NCBI GenBank assembly: GCA_964023205.1
Contig: OZ026844.1
Location: 33,899,326 to 33,963,325 of the forward strand
Reading direction: 5' to 3'
Length of the DNA: 64,000 nt
Source: Lutraria lutraria
Lineage: Eukaryota; Mollusca; Bivalvia; Venerida; Mactridae
This document shows positions 46,201 to 57,387 of the stretch, in pieces. How positions within the stretch are numbered: the stretch's first letter is position 1; each line of letters opens with the position of its first letter. A program made the translations under genes and the position numbers. The notes beneath the pieces were generated by a model, which was not told the origin of the DNA, searched no databases, and was given only the letters and a program-made list of their open reading frames with translations.

Positions 46201-48372
46201 GTAGTCATTACATGTATAAATGAATATCTTTCTACAAAATGATTATTATAATTATTTCATTGAAATCAGAACTCATCTAATAGTACGTGAAAAAATGTCC
46301 AACATTGCAATGAACATGATAAACAAAATCACTGATCTAAAATCCCTTTGAATGTCAAATACTAGAAGTTTATACTGGCAATTTCTTATGTAAAATAAGA
46401 ATTTATAAGTTCATCTGGATACTAATTCAACAACAAATGGTTCACGCAAAAATTATACTCTTTGATTCGCAAGAAGTTAGTTCCAAATCACACAGTAATC
46501 ACCGATCAAACGACGTTTATATTTTATGAATCAAATTACGTGATTGTAAAATACTGCGGAATCATTAATTTTCGTTGGGGATTTAATTTCGTGGATCGGC
46601 TCATCCACGAAATCAAATCCCCACGAATTAAAATGCAGAGAAAGGGAATTGTTTAAAAAAAACAAAATCCACGAATTTATGTCCCCACGAAATAACTATT
46701 TTAGTAAAAACCACGAAAATTTAGCCCAACGAAATTAAATGAAACTACAGTAATTATTTCATTTTTCAGACAACGTGTACGTTAAATCCTATGCATATGG
46801 TTGGGCGAATCAAGGAGCAATCACACCGTACCCTTTCCCAGCCGGATCTAAGCATAGAATCACGTTTAAGGCATATGCTCTCGATCTTGAGGTATGATTT
46901 TTACGCATGATCTGAATATTTCGGAACCTTTAACCTATCGCCTATCTGAAACAGTTAACTTGACCAGTATCCTCCTTAATTGTTCTCTGTTATTAATAAG
47001 CAACTTCTCCAAATGAATCACTCGGATTAACCTAAAGTAGACTTAGTAAATCCATTATGTCACAGTTTGTCTGATTCTATTATCTTTTAGCATTAATAAC
47101 TACATGTACATGACTGGCATTGGTTTGACGACATTTTCAATGCTCGCGTTTTCTTGTTATTTTCACATAGATCGACTGTATTGCCAGGGAACGCAAATAC
47201 AAAAGATGTAATCATAATTCTACTTTTTTATAGTAGAATAATGTCTGGGACCGATAACCAGTCCAAGAAGGTATACCAGGATATTGATTTTCGGGGTTCT
47301 TTTGTGATGTGTTATTTTCTGTATGCTGTGGCGTGGTTGGTGCTAGATGCATCATGTTTGTCTAGGGAATCGGGAGGGATAAAACAAGTCACATTAGAAG
47401 GTTCTTGGTTTTAAATGTTATCGTAATTTGCTCAGTGATACAATATACATAGTTGATTTATGGCTACGTAGAGTGACTTATGATTGAAGAACCAGAAAAA
47501 ACAATTTATTTTTGAGGGAAAATATCGGACACGAATAGATAGGGTCATCAGCAAATTTATGAGACAAGAACAAATGCTGGTCAAAAACAAGGACTTTTAT
47601 ACGAGGGTTGATCATTAAGTTCGTGGACAACCAAGCGTATAAAGAAATGCTAGATTAGTATGAATTAACACGATAATGAAGTTGCTGGAAGTGTACTGTG
47701 TATCATGGTTAAAATTTCATGACGAAAACACCAAAACTATTCAAAATATTAAAAATTTGATCAGCGTTGGCAATGCTTACTATTGTTGCTATGGTTATCG
47801 ATTTCACGCGCTTATAAAAGTCCTTTAGTAAAAATTAATGGTAATTTTTTCCTATTATATTCAGTATTACAATATATAATTATAATAGCAACAGAAAGGT
47901 TGTTCACGAACTTAATGATCACCCCTCGTACATTTATAGGTCCTTGTCATAAATAAGAAACACAAATAAAACTTCAGTTGTTAGCATCATTCCTATAAGC
48001 AATAATAGCATATTTTAGATGAAGAATTATTTCGCCATATACAGTGCAATTACGGCATTATAGCGAAATATATAATATTGAAGTGCCGGATACAATATAG
48101 TACGTATTTTCCCCGACGAAGCACTTCTATAATTCAATCTATGTAGTGAATATCTAGTAAAGTAATTATAAGGTTCACAGGTATTCATTTGCTATAAGTG
48201 TGTTTTACCGTATAATGGTGAATAAGACTAACCTTTATTGATGTTTCAGATACTTATAGATAACGTCCATGTAATGATGTGTAGAGGTTTTGCCCCTCCA
48301 GAAGACGCCAGGAAGCTGGAGTTCTCCAACACTGGTATGCTGCTGCATAGGATTGAATTCGTCGGTCCTTGA
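43225..48372 (+). CDS. Galectin-like secreted protein E (5 exons, 241 aa)
   Basis: Exons 43225-43521, 45097-45191, 45666-45754, 46770-46891 and 48250-48372 join to 726 bp, phases 0, 2, 1, 0. It has the longest leader of the family. Cysteines in IKCAKDAG and SMCTS are kept, as is WDW. The later motif is diverged to SDSAYFVKNH. Exon 2 has one extra codon. Exon 3 is 15 bp shorter than in A, B and D. The HxNxR position reads L-M-E-T-R. W172, PF and G are kept, with R-I in place of K-I. Exon 5 has lost the DDxEVDRY strand and carries an extra, unpaired cysteine (MMCRG), which could allow dimerisation. A TATATAAG box lies 144 bp upstream of the ATG, and AATAAA follows the stop at 48385. The exon 3 donor was chosen as GTACGT at 45755, which keeps phase 1. 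Confidence 0.83.
44076..44726. mobile_element. 651-bp MITE with about 130-bp inverted arms and TTAA at both ends
   Basis: Left TTAATGTGGGTCGCGAGTTT and right AAACCCGCGACCCACCTTAA. The arms share TTTCCTCCCGAAAAA, TTTTTTAGACGTCAACGCAC, TTTGCATGAACA and CCTTTAAGGTATTGGCT. A TTAA boundary is typical of piggyBac-type insertion, but the superfamily is not proven. Intron 1 of gene E. Confidence 0.8.
45808..46020 (+). mobile_element. tRNA-derived SINE (CCTCCGTGGTCGAGTGG head)
   Basis: The head matches the minus-strand copy at 23865. It has an insertion between box A and the GCTGATAGAGGGTCGTGGG region. It begins 54 bp after exon 3 of gene E. Confidence 0.65.
46080..46170 (-). mobile_element. Short tRNA-like SINE fragment, minus strand
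   Basis: Minus-strand ACTGGCTTAGCTCATTGGGG and GATATTGAGCTCAAGTCC look like box A and box B of a tRNA-derived element. Intron 3 of gene E. Confidence 0.45.
46558..46752. mobile_element. About 200-bp palindromic element, copy 2
   Basis: It aligns with 34405-34609: GGGGATTTAATTTCGTGGAT, CGGCTCATCCACGAAATC, ACGAATTTATGTCCCCACG. It ends 17 bp before exon 4 of gene E. Confidence 0.8.
47602..47928. mobile_element. 327-bp MITE, Tc1/mariner-like ends with TA flanks
   Basis: CGAGGGTTGATCATTAAGTT followed by CGTGGACAACC is answered by GGTTGTTCACG and AACTTAATGATCACCCCTCG, two mismatches over 31 bp, flanked by TA on both sides. It has no transposase. Intron 4 of gene E. Confidence 0.8.
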
Positions 48373-48384
48373 GCAACTGAAAAA

Positions 48385-48390
48385 AATAAA
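48385..48390 (+). promoter_or_regulatory. AATAAA polyadenylation signal, gene E
   Basis: Canonical hexamer 12 bp after the TGA stop. Confidence 0.5.
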
Positions 48391-49022
48391 CAAAATTTAT
48401 CAAATTGTAGTCTGTCTTATTCGTTGAATTGTTTGGTACGGACACTTTTATCTATTGACTCCGCCATCTGCTGTGTTGCATGCTAAAATGTATGCAAGTA
48501 CGCTGAACATTGTTATTTAGTTAATCAGCAGACAAATTTTTGTAATGTGTTCATGTTCGAATGACTGTCGTTTAGCCTAATAAATATATAAACAAACAAC
48601 TCTTGTTTGGGATATGTCATCAGTAACCTCCCCTTCAAGGCTTGATCATAACAAACATATTATAAAACATTACTAATTGGACAGTAAGCAGTTACAGAAA
48701 ACATCAATTATGTATAATATGATATTGTTCAAGTGATTTCGGACAGCAATTAATATCTAAGGGTATAGCCCAGAACTGTTAGTAAAAATCATATACCAGG
48801 CTCACAATGATTTACTATTATATACAAATGTATGTATATATTATTCAGGCCTGATTTGCGTTCAAAAACATGTACATGTGTATATACTTTACTCCATATT
48901 AGGGCTCCGACGAATCAAACTTTGGGTTTGGATCAGATCAAATTGAATCCAAGTGGTAAATTCCAACATTCGGACTGTATCTTACTGTTAAAATTGCTAT
49001 TTAGAGTTACATTGTAGTTAGA

Positions 49023-49344
49023 TAGGGGTGCAACGATATGGCATAACCCGTATTGCGAACTATTGCAATACAGTCGACCCATATTGCAATACGTATTGCA
49101 ATACAGTTAAATAATAAAAAACACAATCAAACTAAAGTTTTACACACTGTACCAATATAGGCTTATTGGAAAACTGCTAATAATCAATAATTTGTAATTC
49201 AGAGGGATGAATCGGTCTTTGATGGTTCATTTAATTCAATGGATTGTGTGCTGAATTATTGCAGAAAATATCGCGGTACATGAATGTCGTACCGCGGTAC
49301 GTATTGGTTGAATCGCAATATACCGGTATATCGTTGCACCACTA
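49023..49344. mobile_element. 322-bp MITE, hAT-like ends
   Basis: TAGGGGTGCAACGATAT at the left and ATATCGTTGCACCACTA at the right. The 8-bp flanks TAGTTAGA and TAGTTGAA agree at six of eight positions, as expected of an aged hAT target duplication. The interior repeats TATTGCAATAC. Confidence 0.8.
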
Positions 49345-51401
49345 TAGTTGAATATTGGCAGTTACCTTTTCATTTTATTACACTAAGTTAACTTTATCAC
49401 AAAATCAACTATTCAGGCTCTTTAATTGTTAGTAAGTCCTAGAAATATGTTCTGTAAATGGAGATAAATAAGCAAACAATTACAAAAAATGCCAACAAAA
49501 CAACTCAAAATAACTTTAACTTTTATTCACTTTAAACCAAACCAGGGTCTTTCAATTGAATGGTCTTCTATTTGAGTGACCCTGACTAAACTAAGTGTGA
49601 CGTTGTTAAAACCATAATTTATAGCAGTACAAAATGATTATATTTACCCTTGAGTACTACCGCATGCACTAATGAACACAAAAAATGAAAGAAACACTGT
49701 GTAATTAATAATTAACTACCTTATGTTTCATGACTATAAACAAACAAGTTGTTAATTATTAACAAATGAACGCTACAAGAATCTAATTTAAGAATACAAA
49801 ACCGTAAACATGGCACTGTAATACTCTTCTTCACATTTAGAGGTTACGGGTAAAAAATGTTTGTTTCTGGTTATCCGACCTACCCTAATTTACCCGCGAC
49901 CCTAGACATAATTTCAGGCACGAGGGACGATACATCTACCTAATTTGCACTGATTTCCGCACCCTTCCAAAAATAAATTGATTATATACACATGTACATG
50001 TATATTTATAAATCATCTTTATTCTTCAGTAATTGTCTCACTATTCTTAGAGCTTAATCGCGAGGAAAATGTACATAGCTATCAACCCTGTTTTTATTAG
50101 CATATAACCAGAAACAATCAATTTGTTTTACGCCCTACGATGAAAAGTCAGTTCTGATCGAGCAATCTAAAATCACACAGACATTATTGTCATAAACTAG
50201 TCGTCATGTACCCAGACCATTGCACACACATCAACCATTAAAATACATGTTAAAATTGGCGTAAGTCAACTTCGATCACGCACGATTTATAATGCCCTAA
50301 GAGCGAACCTCATTTACACTAGAGTATCTTGCATCATATCATGTACAAATGATATACATAATCAAATAATAAACACAAAATAAAGTGGATGGCAACAGAT
50401 ACGTAAACAGTAGAATTCCGTATTAAAAGTGAGTTCCTGAGGTCCCTTAATTATTGTATCATACTTACAACAACGTATTCATAACAATGAAATACATTTG
50501 TATAAAGAAGGTTGATCATCACGGTCCGGTAGGGGGATAAAAATTCACTGAATCCGATCCTTTACTATATCCGAAATCACTAGAGAATTGTTCCCAGCTA
50601 GAGACGAGTTTCAGTGGTGGTAATTGGAATATTGTCGAATAATCTGCCTCATTATATGAGCTAATTGCTTTAAACTATATATGGCGCGTGGTGTAATGCA
50701 TGTAAGCATGTACACGATATGAAAGCTTGAATGTATAAAGAAAGCTTTAAATCAACAAATGTAAATACAGTTCGGATTTTTTTCTTTGCTGCATTTCAGT
50801 CAAGACCTATATACATACATGTATGCATAGGTCTTTGGTTTCAGTTATGTTCCGGCGGGCAGTTTAGTTGAACTTACAATTTCGAGAACTGTGTTTATAA
50901 ATGTATACATGTATACATGGATATTGTATAGCATCCCTGATGTATAGTAGAATGAATGAGAAATAAAGGAATACTCCACCAACGGCAAGACGTGAACAAG
51001 ACACGGACATAGTTTTATAACGGTTAAATTGGCTTTTACACAATACCACTAAATAAGATTGTATTACCTCCCCTTTAAATTTCGCGACATTTGTAAACGA
51101 CAGATTATTGATGATGCTGCTATCATAGGTAATAATAGGTTACATTTTTTTTAAATAGAAAACGTATGCATCAATTTGAAACCTACCATCTAGTCATCCA
51201 CACTATAAGTATGAGGTATTTTGAATTTCAAGTAGGATGCATTTTATCTCAGGGAAAACAATGTGATGTTTTTTTTCAGCTACAAATGGTTAACAATGTT
51301 CATTACATTGATGGTAGTGTTTCACAGCTTAAATGTCACTTTGACAGTGAAAAAATATTTTGAAACGACCCTTAAATGAATCAAAACAATAGAATAATCA
51401 C
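49345..51401. other. Spacer between gene E and the membrane-protein gene
   Basis: AT-rich, with no supported gene or ordered repeat. A 65-codon frame at 51166-51363 has no support. Confidence 0.45.
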
Positions 51402-51629
51402 GTGATCTGGAACACACACACATGGGGGTGCACAAATCATTGGTTCGGAACATGTTCAGATTGTTCTCTCGGGAACGGCCAGGTGATCCAAGTGAAATGG
51501 CACAAACTAGGCAGAAGTGTCATGGATGACATGGGTGCTACAATTATCTGTTTTGCTGAATGTATGCTAGAATTGGAAGAAGAAAGTAATGAAGGCGAGG
51601 AAACATTCGGCACTAGTAGCAGCTGCTAG
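51402..51629 (+). other. Unassigned open frame just upstream of the membrane-protein gene
   Basis: An open frame of 75 codons has real-looking composition: a Cys/Trp-rich start (WGCTNHWFGTCSDC), then VKWHKLGRSVMDDMGATI and a Glu-rich tail ending in TSSSC. It ends 170 bp before the membrane-protein start. I see no polyadenylation signal or splice partner that fixes it as a gene, and I do not recognise it. It may be an exon or a mobile-element fragment. Confidence 0.25.
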
Positions 51630-51801
51630 TAAGGATGAATATTGAGATAATTGACAGGGCTGTTGCCAGCATGTTAATTCTCTATGAATTAAAAAAAATC
51701 AAGTTATATATTGGATAGTAATTTATTGATAGATAAAAACTTAATTAGTAACTTAGAATTTCTTTTGCAGCCCATCAGACCAGAGCACATTGAATATAAG
51801 C

Positions 51802-54800
51802 ATGATGTTAGTGGAAATTGGCCTAAACCTGGCATTGTTATTATTACTTGGGAGATTTTCTTATATTGATGCTGGTATGACTTATTATAATAATTATTTA
51901 ATGACTGAGTTAAAGAACAATTTAACAGAATGTGAGGAAAAGAATGATTGCCTGGAAGTATCACAAAAAAAAATCACATTTTATTAAAAATAAACTTTCA
52001 TTATTAGTTGCGAGGAAACAATAGATATTTTCTTCCACTGTGCATTTTCAGCTAGTAATTTTCTTGAGGTAAAGAGAATGTTTATTTTATTCATGGTTTT
52101 ATTATCTTCTTTTTTCAGAATTAACCATAAACGTTACAGCTGATAAGTGTGGCAACGAATATGATTTATTTAGACATGAACGGATAAATCTATTCCTTAA
52201 CAGTAGCTCCTTTGAAGTTGCCAATGCTCCAAGAGTACTTGGCTGTCTTATAAACTTGAAATCTATGTTGGAAGTTGGTAGGACTTGCATCCGTAACATA
52301 ATACTCTCTTCTGATAGAAAATGTAACTATGGCTTGTTCGACTATTACACAAAAAGTAAGCCTGGAACATATGAAACCACTGTAAGTAGCTGAAGATGTG
52401 TCACTTAAATTTTAATGCAAATAAAAAATACTATTCAAAGTGAGACTGTGAAAATTTTGTTTTGTAATTTTTATTCAGATATAATGTGTCAATAGCTTCT
52501 AGCATTTTTTGTCCATGACAAAAATCATGTAGCTCTCGCCTCTGCATTGATTGATGCAGATGGTGTGTGCTTGGGATTGTTTGCTGTTTGTAACTTTGTC
52601 ATGCATAGCAGGATTCTGAAATAATTTGGTGAGATGACCAAAATGCTAAGACTAGATACCCAAAGACAACATGTCGAGCCCGCTGTTAAGAAAGTTTGTG
52701 ACCTTGACCTTTGAACTACGAGTCGGGGTGATGTTCATGACACCTCATCTTAGTGCATCTTATACCAAGTTCTTTCAAAATCCTTGAATGCAAACAGATG
52801 GTACTGCCTAGACAAGGAAAGCACATTTGACCCTAAAGTGTGATCTTGACCTTTCACCTATGAACCTGGTTGTTGCCAAGCACATCCACTCATTGTAGAG
52901 AACATTTGTGCCAAGTAATTTCAAAATCCTCAATACATACAGAAGATCCAGTCTGGACAGGAAAAAACATTTGACATTTAAATGTGACCTTGATCTTGGA
53001 GCTGCAGACCTGTTTCTTGTACACTGCACACCGTCCCATGTTTAACTATCATGACAAGTTATTTTAAATATGTCAATGCACAAGGGAGATACAGCCCGGA
53101 CAAGGAAAATCTGGACAAATGGACTAACTAACGTACAGAGACTCAACTGCCATTGTGGCGACTATGTCCAGCTGATCGCAAGAGGGCGTAACAAAAATTG
53201 TCTGACCATGTTTAGGGTCAATATTGCTTTTTGGCTTGGAGCTACGGCTCCAAGCCTATGTATTGTTTTCGGTTACGTTTGTTCCCTAGATGCTGGTAGA
53301 TGCAATGCGCAAGCTGGGTACAAGTGCACAAAAATATTAAGAGTCCGGCGATTGGTTTACGCTTACTGTGTGAATCGGTATCACATGACTTGAGTGTACC
53401 AACTTCACTGTGCTAGTCTATTATGAAATCAGGGTGTTTCACTAAAGATCGGTTTGTTCTATTAACATTAATTACACGTTAAGGTACACATTTTAAAGCT
53501 GTCTATTTTTTCTGTTACTATGTACAATATATTTAAATCAATTATTTTAATCATTACTGAAAGACATATTAGCGGAGGATTGTTCAAGAGAATTTAAGGA
53601 AGCCCCTTCTATAATGAAACCTGCGAAACGCTATTGCCGCCAATAATTTTGTCACGTGATCTTGATGTACACATTTGCGATTTCATTGTAAAATCAGGGT
53701 GTTTCACTATAAATCGGCATGTTCCATCAACCGTTAAGGCACGAAAAGATAAGATATATTAACGCAGTCTCAATTATTTTTACTTTACTAGCTCTTTGTT
53801 TAATTATCAACATAATTGCTGAAGGTAATAAGCGGAGGATTAATTAATTAATGAAATACACCCCTACTATAATTTAACTTGCGAAACGCTTTTAAAACTT
53901 GTGTACAGTACGATGAATTATAGGAAAATCTATAAATAGAAAAATATACCGATGTTTCAGACTACCTGTTGACTTTGAAAGAGGACAATTCCATAACTAA
54001 AATGGTCAACAAGACGAAATAAAATGAACCAATTTAGTTATGGTATCAGAACTAACTTTTATCAGCAACAACCAGCCAAGCCTTTCCTTTTTAAAAGGAA
54101 ACTTTATTTTCTTTTACATACATCATTGCCATATGACAATAATTATGGGTCTGTAAAAAGTGAAGGTTACCTGACCATATATCTAGCTATCTGACCAGTG
54201 GTTATATGTTGATCGCAAGCAAAGATGTCCAGGTTATATCATTTTCTCCTTATTTCATTGAAGTACAATAAATGATGTGTGAAAGCAGAATTAATCTTTG
54301 CATCATTTAGACTTACTCTTCTGTCACTGATGTTACTTCTTTCATTTAGCAATTGTATTTTTTTCTAAATATTTATTGTTGATGTTATATTGTAATACAC
54401 AATATTTTCACTGTTTGTATTGATTCTATTTGATGATGTATCATTTTTCTAGGAGTACAACTGTTACCAAGTACGGCCATATTGCACCACAACTAAAATG
54501 GTGTACGCTAGGTTTAAGCCATTCCTCGCTTGGTCACATACGCCTTACTTAGTTAGTGCAACAATTTACCTCGAAAAAGATGTTACAACTACAACCACAG
54601 GCATGTATAAATGTAGATTTGTAAATATTGCTACTTTCTTATGGTATTAACTTTTTTTAACTACATATTGATTATTTAGCAATGCCATAAAATGTATTGA
54701 TTTAACATCTAAATTATCAACAAATTCACAAACTGATGTCACCTGATTTTAAAACTTTCATTTATATCAGATATTTTGTAAGTATTTTTTGTTGACTTAC

Positions 54801-57387
54801 AACAATTTTAATTTGATCTCATGAGTATTATTTTGAGTGAAATATTTTCCATTATATGTGGAGGAATTATATTTTTTGGATAAGAAATACAGTCTCTCTA
54901 TCATTATTTCATAATGGAACAGTTAAAATTAATTCCCAGAAACACTGGTTTTTAAATAGTCCACATTAGTGATTACTTCACAGATTATATAACTGTACAG
55001 CTACCTTCATGGCAAAGCAACACAAACCATAATAACATGGCACACACCTGTCACAAATCTCCAAATGAAACAATTTATGAATATGAAGAGAAGCTCATGC
55101 CGCAACAATGTTTCTTTATAAAAAAGAATATTATTAAAGCTGTTTTGAATTTCAGGAATTCGCATCCTAAACAAATTTGACTTTCCATAGCCATATATCA
55201 ACAAACTTGTCACCAAAACTCAAGCCCTGGAAATGAAAAGGGATGTTTTCTCACTTTTTTGTGTCATCCCAGAATTGATGAACATGGCATATAGTATCTT
55301 ATTATACATTGTATATGCCTTGTTAAGCCCTGACACCAATGAATACTGCACACACTTGCTTTTCCTAAAACCCCTACATAACAACAAAATCATTAACCTC
55401 AAAGCTAGCCCTTTACAAATCCCCAGACAGCACAAAAAAATATCACAGTATTTTCCCCCAGACAACACAAAATTGTATCAGAGTAATTTTTCCCCAAACA
55501 ATGCAAAATTTTATCGCAGCACTTTTTTCAAAATAGAAAATATAGTTTATCGAGGAGACTCATTTGAGTAAGATGGCTAAGAAACAAGGAATTTATTTTC
55601 TATTGCCTAATTTGGTAAAATTGTATTATAGTAATGTTCAGTTGTTGAATTATTCTATTCAAACAGCAGCTCCTCCTAGTACAACAATCTACGTATATAA
55701 AAGTTCAAAAGGCATATTTGATCCATGGGAAAGTCTGATGATACCCTTTGGTATTGCTGGTAGTGTTTGTGGTTGCACGTGTTGTCTCATTTGTTGTGTT
55801 TTTTGCTGCGCGAAATGCTGTAAAGATGAGGGTGAGTTTATTGATGCAATCCAAAGCAATGTGTTTCCTGTCTAGTTGGTCAAATAAAAAATTTCTGTAC
55901 GACAATTTTCCTGTCATTTTATTTTGATACACATGTGTCAGGGTCAAGGTCACAATTAGAAATGATTTGAATGCTTTGTTAATACAATACTTAGTAGGTC
56001 TTCAGATTGATAGAAAATATTTATCAAATCAGGAAATGGAAGTACATGTACCATATTGTTTTCACTTGGACTGATATGCATGATTATGCCCCCAGACAAG
56101 ATTAAGGGATCTTTATCTTAAACTGTACTTTAATGTCTTATTTATTCTTTAAATTTAGTTAAAACCAATTGTATGTTGCAAATAATTACTACCCTGATGA
56201 AATGAACTGTTTGTCCTTTTATTGAATCTTATTTTCTTTCATCCTGTTAATAAGCTCAAATCTGAACATATCATACTTAAATATATAGGTGACCCCAGTG
56301 AACAAAACCACCCTGGAGAAGACAAATTGTGGCCTTTATTGACAGGTGACCTTTATTTGGGGGTCATTTTGTTTTAAATAATAGATTACAATTTCAAAGG
56401 AATGGCCTTTATTCTCAATGTGTGGCCTTTATTCACTGGGTGGCCTTTATTCACAGGTGGCTGCTAGCACATGTTTATCTGTACCTCATATTCATTGTTT
56501 TAGCTACAACACCTGCTTCAAATGCAAATAATGAAGAGCTTCAAGAATTTAATATACGACCTGCTCCATACCCTAGTGCTCCAGAGTTACCTGCTACTTT
56601 TAACCGTCCACCTCAATCATCATACAATCATAGACACAACAATTATTCGGACGAACCTCCAGATTATGAAAGAGCTCTCAAAACAAGTACCCATACCTCG
56701 AAGTATACAGCTAATGGTAAGATTGAAAATATACTTATACACTCTTATAAACTGCCACTGAGGTTTTTTACATTCCAACAAACTCATGCAAAATTTCATT
56801 CATCAAAAAAATGGTATGACATGTTATTTTGAAAAAGACCACTGTCTGACTCCATTTTCACAAATTTGCACCCATTTTCACTGCATAACACGTGTGTGGG
56901 ACATGTATCAGTATAGATGTAATTGTCATGAATAGTAATAAAAAATAATTTGTTTGTAAACATATTTTTCATATGTTTTCAACAATATTTTAGTTAAGTA
57001 CTGGTTTGCATTTAACCTAACCTGTGTTTCTGGATTCCTTTCAAGTACTAACCTTGTACTATTCAAGAAACCACAAACTATACATGAATAATCAATGGAG
57101 GAAGATGTCTGGCAACAGACACAATATCTTACTACAAGCCATTATAGACTGCATGTATCATGCCCAGGATTCAGAGAATATTCACCATGCCCAGGGTTCA
57201 AGAAAACATACTGGTGACTTACTTAGACATGTAGTCCCTGTGAACATGCTGTCAGTATTTAAAAAGTATTATAACAGTTCAGTAGCTTCTACCAATATTA
57301 AGATGTGTAAAAATGTAGAACTTAATTTTTTCAGGTGACAGTAGTGATATACCATGTATTCCTCCCCCACCTTACCCAGGAGTTTAA
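51802..57387 (+). CDS. Type I membrane protein with Cys-rich membrane segment and PPxY tail (6 exons, 304 aa)
   Basis: Exons 51802-51874, 52119-52381, 54453-54600, 55667-55831, 56504-56716 and 57335-57387 total 915 bp and close in frame. Residues 1-24 are a signal peptide. About residues 25-150 form an ectodomain with six cysteines and two N-glycosylation sites (NVT, NSS). A Thr-rich stalk follows (157-161). The membrane segment is about 185-209, with ten cysteines within 196-213. The tail carries PPDY (268-271) and a final PPPY (298-301). PPxY motifs bind WW domains such as those of Nedd4-type ligases, and the clustered cysteines are likely palmitoylated. The layout recalls Shisa or WBP1-like adaptors, and the ectodomain may be CUB-like, but I cannot assign a family. 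The exon 3 donor is either GC at 54601 or GT at 54614. The 5' untranslated part may begin at the acceptor ending at 51770. Confidence 0.75.
52637..53060 (+). repeat. GACCTTGACC-type repeat, several diverged units
   Basis: Three spaced units of roughly 140 bp carry (G)TGACCTTGACCTTTGA, TTCAAAATCCT and CAGTCTGGACAGGAAA words, in intron 2 of the membrane-protein gene. Confidence 0.6.
53231..53254. repeat. 10-bp hairpin GGCTTGGAGC / GCTCCAAGCC
   Basis: Perfect 10-bp arms with a four-base loop, directly after the GACCTTGACC repeats. Confidence 0.75.
53424..53890 (+). repeat. About 260-bp diverged tandem duplication
   Basis: ATCAGGGTGTTTCACTA..GATCGG, GTTAAGG, TTATTTTAAT, AGCGGAGGATT and CTGCGAAACGCT occur in the same order in both halves (53424-53640 and 53690-53890). 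Intron 2 of the membrane-protein gene. Confidence 0.75.
56288..56475 (+). repeat. 'GGCCTTTATTCACAGG' repeat, copy 7
   Basis: AGGTGACCCCAGTGAACAAA...GTGGCCTTTATTGACAGGTGACC...GGGTGGCCTTTATTCACAGG, with the last unit repeated three times. It ends 28 bp before exon 5 of the membrane-protein gene. Confidence 0.7.

Noticed and set aside
51790..51801. Upstream TTG start for the membrane protein
   Set aside because: A eukaryotic gene would use the ATG at 51802. The TTG is only in frame by chance.
53070..53393. 107-codon open frame in intron 2 of the membrane-protein gene
   Set aside because: It overlaps the GACCTTGACC repeat tail and a hairpin and has no recognisable motif.
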